Shown piece after piece: positions 55,738 to 64,000 of a stretch of 64,000 nucleotides of DNA. A model generated the notes under the pieces. It was not told the DNA's origin, did not search any database, and was given only the letters and a program-made list of their open reading frames with translations. Location: NCBI GenBank assembly GCA_021018815.1, contig JAITYX010000049.1, positions 124,001 through 188,000 of the forward strand, written 5' to 3'. Source of the stretch: Talinum fruticosum. Lineage: Eukaryota > Streptophyta > Magnoliopsida > Caryophyllales > Talinaceae. Position numbers and translations under genes: made by a program. Every line of letters starts with the position of its first letter. Position 1 is the stretch's first letter.

Positions 55738-57187
55738 TGAAGGTTGGCTCGTGGAGAGTCCAAGTCACCGTAGAGAGGGGTGAATAGGGTGATAAAGAAA
55801 ATTAAATAATTTTTGCAACAATTCAGCTCAACAACGGATTCCGAGTCTAGATTGGACTCGGAAAAGTAATAACACAGATTTAGGTGGAAACCCTCCTAGG
55901 GCGAGAAAACCACAGACAGCACTAATCTAAGCACCAAGTCAAATCCACTATTTTGAATCCACAAAATATAAAGACCGACTCAACCACAATTGCTCCCTTA
56001 AAAAATTCCTTACAATGTTTTCCTAGACTCCGAAGTTCCCTTATCCGATCTAGTATTTCCTGATCGAGGTAACCTTTACAATCACGGACAACCGAACTGA
56101 GTTAACCCTTATAGCTCGGTCAAGGGACTTTACTTAGAAAGTAAGAAAAGAATGTAACCGATTACAAGACTTTCTTTACAACTTAGAAAATATAAAATAT
56201 AGACTTAGAGTTGTAAATATAAGATTGAGTAAGAACAATAAATTCAGTTCAAGAAATGAGTTCAACAATCTATTCAAGCAATCTTCTAGTCTTGTGAGGT
56301 GGGTTCTATTTATATCCAACCAAGCAAAGTAACCATTGATTCTTGGTTCCGGACAGAAGTCTTCATTAGCCATTACAACGGCTCTTTTGAGTCACTCGGA
56401 AAAGATTCGTTGGTATGTGAACGTTGTGCGATGGCTCTTGGCTCCAAAACATGGTCTAATCACTTGGTGGTGACAGAAAGTTATGGTTGGAATAACCTTT
56501 ATGCCTAGAGTTGGAATTTTCCAGTTTTGGGAACAACCAACCACGACACGGTGTCCGACCCAAATCCGAAGTAGCTAAAACTTGTCACCTGGTGGTTAAC
56601 GGCTAGAAACCAATTGCTTTTATAATTCAAAAAATAAATTAGCCTTATTTGAATAACCTACAAAAGCAAACCACATTGGTTCTCAAAGTATAAAATATTT
56701 AGTACAAGATTAGGCACGAGATAATAATTAAATCCGAGCAATTAAATGGTTAATTATCTTTGGCGCAAAAGAATGAAAATTTTTGAGTCTAATATTCAAT
56801 AAAGATGATCAAGTTAAAAGAGTATAACATCGAGTATAACAACTTGATCTAGTCAAATAATTCTCAAGGAAATAAACCGACTTAGAATAGAGAATGAACG
56901 CTGTAATTCTCTCTGTGGTGAAGTACACACTCGGTGCTCGGAATAAGAGTGGTAGAGAAATTATTTCAGGTATGCGATAGTTCCGAGTGATGTCCGAGTG
57001 ACTCGGAATCATCGGTGTAGGAGATATGCAATAAGGCGTTTTCTAAGTCGGTCATAACAGAATGAAAACTTAGCCAAAAGTTTCTATAGTACTCAGAATA
57101 ACTTGAAATAAAAGCCAAAGAGAGAGGATTTATACCGAGTCTTCATGTAGTACTCGGAATGACTTAGAGTTAAAAACTCAGTCTTCA
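55738..57187 (-). mobile_element. Solo LTR of copia family A with target duplication
   Basis: This 1,450 bp LTR on the minus strand runs from TGAAGGTTGGCTCGTGG to CAGTCTTCA. It is flanked by a perfect 5 bp duplication, CTCAC at 55733-55737 and 57188-57192. It is more diverged than the E1 LTRs. It landed inside a 43-base tandem repeat. Confidence 0.95.
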
Positions 57188-57441
57188 CTCACCTAATATG
57201 AGATGATTTTAGTTGGCTAATGCAAATGGACTCACCTAATATGAGAAGATTTTGTTTGGCTGAATGGACTAGCCTAATATGAGATTATTTTATTTAGCTA
57301 ATGCAGATGGACTCACCTAATATGAGATGATTTTATTTGGCTAATGCAAATGGACTCACCTAATATGAGATGAATTTATTTTGCTAATGCAAATGGACTC
57401 ACCTAATATGAGATGATCTTTTCTAGCTAATGCAAATGGAA
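57188..57441. repeat. 43-base tandem repeat, six units
   Basis: Units begin CTCACCTAATATGAGATGAT and end GCTAATGCAAATGGA. Five are 43 bases and one is about 38. A further unit was split off to the left by the solo LTR. It lies in the probable leader of gypsy B3. Confidence 0.9.
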
Positions 57442-58148
57442 AATGAGAATGCAAATGAATAGAAAAGACTACATAATAAGAAAAATAGCAATTACTTAGG
57501 CTATTCAAAGGAAAATTTTTGGACTGACATAGAAAGTGCAAACAATGGACCAAACTTAATAGGAAAAAAGGTATTTTGACTTTTGGCTAAATGCACATAA
57601 TGGACCGACTCTAGGAAATTCATTAGAGTATTTTATTTTCACCTATGCAAGGGTCTACTCAGCTCTCCTTACCTATTCCTAAAGGCTCACAAACAAAAGA
57701 TTAAATCTAAAACACATACACTCATTTAAGCATGCACATGAAGTCCGGGTGACACCTAAAAGTCCAAAAGTTCTACGGCCCAAGAGTTCATGAGTTTGGA
57801 TACATGGTGACACGTAGTCCGAGAATTTGGTCCCCCATGGGTTGCACGGATAAGGATACGAACCAGAATTCTTGTGCCTCTTGGTGAACCAAAGGATTTA
57901 GCCCAAGAGTGCATGCTACGAGGAGGAGGTACCATTTCCTCGGGCAATTAAGTGTACTTAGGCCCACCTAAAGGAACCGAGTAAGAGCCTCTCTCGAGAA
58001 AGGGTAAACAGGGGTACAATAAAGTTTTCCTAAGGTCCACAACAATATTTAAATTAGTTCAAAGGTTGTCCCCAGTGGAGTCACCACTATAGGAAGCTCG
58101 GCGGCCCCGGAACCACGACCGACCGGGGCCGCCGAGGTTCCCCACTTG
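57442..58148 (-). mobile_element. Leader of gypsy family B copy B3
   Basis: On the minus strand, directly after the LTR end, come CAAGTGGGGAACC, a GC-rich hairpin (GGCGGCCCCGG...CCGGGGCCGCC, 58101-58131) and GTGACTCCACTGGGGACAAC at 58067-58086. The latter resembles the conserved sequence downstream of plant Tat/Athila LTRs. No gag frame can be placed. Confidence 0.6.
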
Positions 58149-59970
58149 TGTCGGGTCTCTTATTTTTAAGGATTGATTTTGAAGATGGTTTTAGAAAGTC
58201 GATTCTAGAATATGGGGATGAACCTTTTATTAAGATTTTTCGAGTTTTATTAAATCTAATTAGTCAAAGTTTAAATGGAGATTTTACATTAATTATTTTA
58301 TTTTAGTAATTATTTTCACAATTTTAGGGATCTTATTTTCTAATTAAAGAATAAATAACATTAGGGTTTTGGTTACGTCGTGAGGCCTTAGGGCCAGATT
58401 GGTGTAAAAACACCAATCTAGACCGAAGCCTTACCGCTTGACCCCACAGCGAAGCGATGGCCTGCACCTAGGGGCGGCTGGCAACGACCAAAGGCGAGTG
58501 GCTGGTAGATCTAAAACCTAACGCTACTATTCCTACGACTAGAAAACACCAAGAAGAAAATTTGAGTAGAATAAAGCATAATATAAAGGAGTCGCCAGTC
58601 GGTTTTAGGAAAGAAAAACTAACAAAAAAAAAATTACTTTTCCAATCTTAGTATGAGAAAACTAAGACTAAAAGAGCCTGAAATGACTCCATCGGTCTTT
58701 AAACCGAGAATCGGATTCGGGGCGAGGGTATGAAACATGGAGAAAACCCTTCCATTCCGCCCTTCTAAAAATGACCATTACTAATTCAAGTAGTGTATCA
58801 AAATAATGAAATAAAACAAGCGTACAATGACATGCTAAGCGAAATCAAATGAATCAAAACATAACAAGGAAAACAATAAAGAAAAGCGATAAAGAAATCG
58901 ATAAAGAGAAGCGAGAAATCGAAAAATTAAATCGGCCGAGGAGGAATTTCAAGCGATTACATCTCTTAAACCACAATATAGAAAGCAATAAAAATATACA
59001 TAAATAGAATCATTTGAAGGTTGAAAAATTGCCCTCGGATTGTCCCACTGTGTCTGATCCGGATCTCCACACTAGATCTCTCGATGCAACTACGACAATC
59101 GGAAGAAAAGGGTTTGTTTTTGTGAATTGTGTATAGGGTGTAGTAATGATTAGTTGAATTAGTGCCTAGAGATCAGAATTACTGAATATTCTTTAACTCT
59201 TTTCATGAATTCAACGGTAGCTTAGTAAAATATTAGTATCTTTATGGAAATTTCATCAAAGTAACATTTAGATGAGAGTGCTTTGGTTAGCTTTCAGCAG
59301 CGTAATGTTAAGGCAGGAAGCCGTATGGGAATGAGAGCCATACATCTCTATTTATAGGAGAGGACCTAGGTCACAAATGACCTAGGGTTTGCCTCCATCA
59401 AGCCGTCCAAACAGCTAAAATAAAACCGGGCCAAATCTTAAGACATAGAATCGAGATCGGAACGAGATAAAACTGAATAGAACCAAATAAAAATGGGGAG
59501 GCATACACCAGCCAACCGGACGCCCTTGGGTTTCATGCACTAGTTGTGTCTCCATGAACTCTCCAAGTCAAAATGCAGCGCTCCACTTGATGTCTCTAGA
59601 AGGCGAGTACCGGCCACAACGTCGTTACGTGGGGAAAGCTTCTAGTCTCGTGTGGACTATCTTGTGAAGCTTAAACGCAGCACTTTGATGTTCGTGATCA
59701 TGAAATGCAACACTTCAGCGCCGTCTTCAGCTCCTTGTACTCTGGATGAAATTAGAATGCAGTAATTTGGACTTGGAATTTCCCGGTACACAACATCGGA
59801 CTCCACAATCTCTAAAGGCTCGGCCCGCCTCTTGGATTATCCAAAAGAAAACAGGATTTGTGGACCAACCCAAGGCAAAAAGGCCATTTATTTGGTACTA
59901 GGGGTTCTTGTGGTTTATTGGCTTATGTTGCACCAATCGATCATAGTCCGAGATCCAAATCCACAAATAG
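58149..59970 (-). mobile_element. Gypsy family B LTR, nearly complete (B3)
   Basis: On the minus strand it ends GACCCGACA at 58149, has a TATA box (CTATAAATAG) at about 59346-59355, and its U3 extends to 59970. About 100 bases at the 5' end are missing where another element begins with TGTAACGCC. It is the best copy for defining the family B LTR, about 1.9 kb. Confidence 0.75.
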
Positions 59971-61907
<1,937 letters not shown>

Positions 61908-64000
61908 TGTTAAGTCGTATTTTATACATATTATTAGTAGCTATTTAGTTTATATTATATAGTTTATTTTATCTAAATTATCCTATTTTGTTTATTTTTA
62001 GGTAATTAACGAATAAAGTGGGGAAGAGAAGAAAAGTCATTAAAAGTGGATTTTTAGCTACCGGCAAGCATCCAAGGAAATATACGAAGTCGGTCCATAA
62101 ATATAATATGTAATAAAATATTTATTTTAGGATATTATATTTTAGGAAATCCTAATTGGAATAGAAAAGGAAACTTATAAGAGAAGAAAGAGAAATAAAC
62201 CCTAACTCTTTCACCCTATATATACTACTTATTATCATCATGGGGAAGGAGACCGAGGAAGCCAGCCACACACAATCATCCTTTCTTCCCTTGCTGTCCA
62301 CGCAGCCAAACACACATCCCAGCCACTGCTGATGGTCACGTCCATTGCACCACCAGCCAGCCGCCTGCACCTTGCTGCCGCTGCACCTGCTGTCTGCCGT
62401 TCGCTGCTTGTCTGTATTCTGCTTGCCGCTGCCTAGACCAGCCACCATCCATCCATCATCTTCTTCATCTTCCGGGTCAAAGAAACTAATATCGGTAGTA
62501 TAATTTAGTTTTGTAATTTTTATTAGAAAAGATTGAATTTTTATTATTAGATTAATATTAAAGATGCTAGTTTTATTTAGTTTATATGATTTAAATTACA
62601 TTATGTGTGAGTAATTTTTCTTATACTTAGTATAATCTACTTGAAGCCATGTTAAATTATTTATTTTGAAACAAATTTTTGATTTTTATTGTCTTATTGA
62701 TTCGATCCATGATTCTATGATAATTTGTGTTTAATGTTTATGAATTTAAGTCTAATTAATTAGCGTGCACGCTACTTAGTTTTATATAAATTCATGTGAT
62801 AGTTTAAAGGGTTTAAATAAGTAATTGCTTGATCTTTTAGACGTTAGTATCACCCTAGTTAATCATGGATGACTCATACCCATCTCTTTTAATTAGGAAA
62901 TTGTCATAGATCCTTCTTAAATCAATTTGCTAGTAGATTGGTTATTAGGTGCTAGATGATGTTTTTCTAATTCTTCATGCTCTAATTTGGTTAAATTCTA
63001 GTGCTAGTGCTAGGGTTATCAATATTAGTAGGGTTTATATTAGGGCTAGGCCTAAGTAAACTAATAACTAAGGAAAAACGGGGAAGATCCGCTAGTGGTT
63101 GTCTTCTACAGTTTAGCTCATGGATAGATCAATTTGTGTGTTATGATAAATAATAATTTGCATGGTGGATATAGATTGTACTAAGTGTTTTTATAAATTT
63201 GTTATCTTTGATAATTATTTGTTTGCTTTTAGTTATTCTCTTGAGTTTATTGATTTTTACTTATAAAGTTATAGTCTTTTATTATCAATTTCATTAAACC
63301 CCCTAAAGATCAGTATTTTAGGTTAGTTTTAGTAATTTTATTTTAATTTAACTTTGAGTCATTATATATTTTAATTTTCAGATTTAATTTTCTGTTAGTT
63401 TTTATTATTTTTGAGTCGGTTTGTTAGAAATTAGTTTAAAAATAGTTTCTTTTGTTATTTTTCGTGTTTTATTTTCTTTTAGGGTTTAGATAGAGTCCTA
63501 GTTTGCTGTGATTAAATTTTAGAATTTGGAATTAATTTGATATTTTTTCAGATTTAATTCTTGAATTTAATTATTGCAGGTTTTTAATAAAATAAATTCG
63601 TAAATTCGGTTTTAAATTTTATTTTTATATTTTTAGGGTCTGGTTAGGTTTAGAAAATTAGTATTATTATTTTCGATAATTTTAGTATTTATTTTCGTAA
63701 TTAATTTAGTGCAGAATATTATTTATTTAATTTTCTGTTTTAGAATTTATTTATTTTCTGCTTTACTTTTCTGTTTTAATTATTCTCAAAAATTATAAAA
63801 AATACTTCTGGTTTATTATAAACTTTATAATCTGTCTGAGATATTTATTTATATTATTAGATAATTTTCTGTTACTTTTAGTTATTTAATTCTGAATTAT
63901 TCTACGTTTTGATTTTCTGTTTAAGTTTTTTATTTGATTTTCTGTTTTGATTTTTCCAGAATTAATTAGGATAGTTTTGTTAAATTTAGATTATTAGAAT
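61908..64000 (+). mobile_element. Possible LTR/leader of another retrotransposon
   Basis: It begins TGTTAAGTCGTATTTTATAC. A TATA box (TATATATAC) at 62217-62225 is followed by a GC-richer CA/CT-rich leader (62240-62470) and then very T-rich, intron-like sequence to the window edge. This resembles the layout of large plant gypsy LTRs, or a host promoter with a first intron. No open frame or element end resolves this. Confidence 0.3.

Noticed and set aside
57188..57441. Regular direct repeats resembling a CRISPR array
   Set aside because: The repeats are contiguous with no unique spacers, and the surroundings are plant retrotransposons.
62152..62448. 98-codon minus-strand ORF with Gly/Cys/Trp-rich sequence
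   Set aside because: It is the complement of the CA/CT-rich leader after the TATA box at 62217 and shows no domain.

Overview
The window is nuclear DNA from a flowering plant, probably a eudicot; I cannot name the species. I find no host gene, tRNA or rRNA in 64 kb. Nearly everything is nested, decayed transposon sequence. The evidence is Ty1/copia and Ty3/gypsy protein motifs, plant-type LTRs with TATA boxes, primer-binding sites complementary to initiator tRNA-Met, 4, 5 and 8 bp target duplications, and long gene-free stretches.

Two families dominate. Family A is a Sirevirus-like Ty1/copia element with LTRs of about 1.47-1.6 kb (ends TGAAGAC...CCTTCA). It occurs as solo LTRs (6856-8326 and 55738-57187, both with perfect 5 bp duplications), as decayed LTRs (1477-3930, 3938-4865, 10300-11783), as a whole element E1 (25369-36275, minus strand), as a 5' half E2 (42282-51127, plus), as a 5' stub E3 (53779-55535, plus) and as an LTR-less body E0 (20030-24924, minus). 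Family B is a Tat-lineage Ty3/gypsy element (LTR starts TGTAGACACC and ends GACCCGACA), seen as LTRs and flanks at 1-1476, 5396-6855, 51128-52965 and 55536-59970. A related gypsy body (G, pol at 14980-20030, minus) carries an archaeal-type RNase H.

Layout: 1-5395, B LTR and flank, A LTRs, a hAT element and a long foldback; 5396-10299, second B copy with an antisense plant-mobile-domain pseudogene; 10300-20030, A LTR plus gypsy G with an antisense DUF7745-like pseudogene; 20030-24924, copia E0; 24912-42281, a tandem array of a 1.74 kb copia fragment, split by E1; 42282-51127, copia E2 with a 2.86 kb LTR-like insertion; 51128-53778, fused B LTRs and a CACTA transposase fragment; 53779-59970, E3, a solo LTR and the third B copy with a 43 bp tandem repeat; 59971-64000, two further LTR-like segments and a trinucleotide microsatellite.

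The most interesting feature is that both retrotransposon families appear to carry an extra cargo ORF behind its own TATA box, 3' of pol. In copia E0 and E1 it lies in the sense direction and begins MPKRG. In the gypsy elements it lies antisense and encodes plant-mobile-domain or DUF7745-like protein, in one copy with a probable spliced intron. Fragments of the copia cargo promoter have been amplified in the tandem array. All ORFs are broken, so the system is seen here as fossils.
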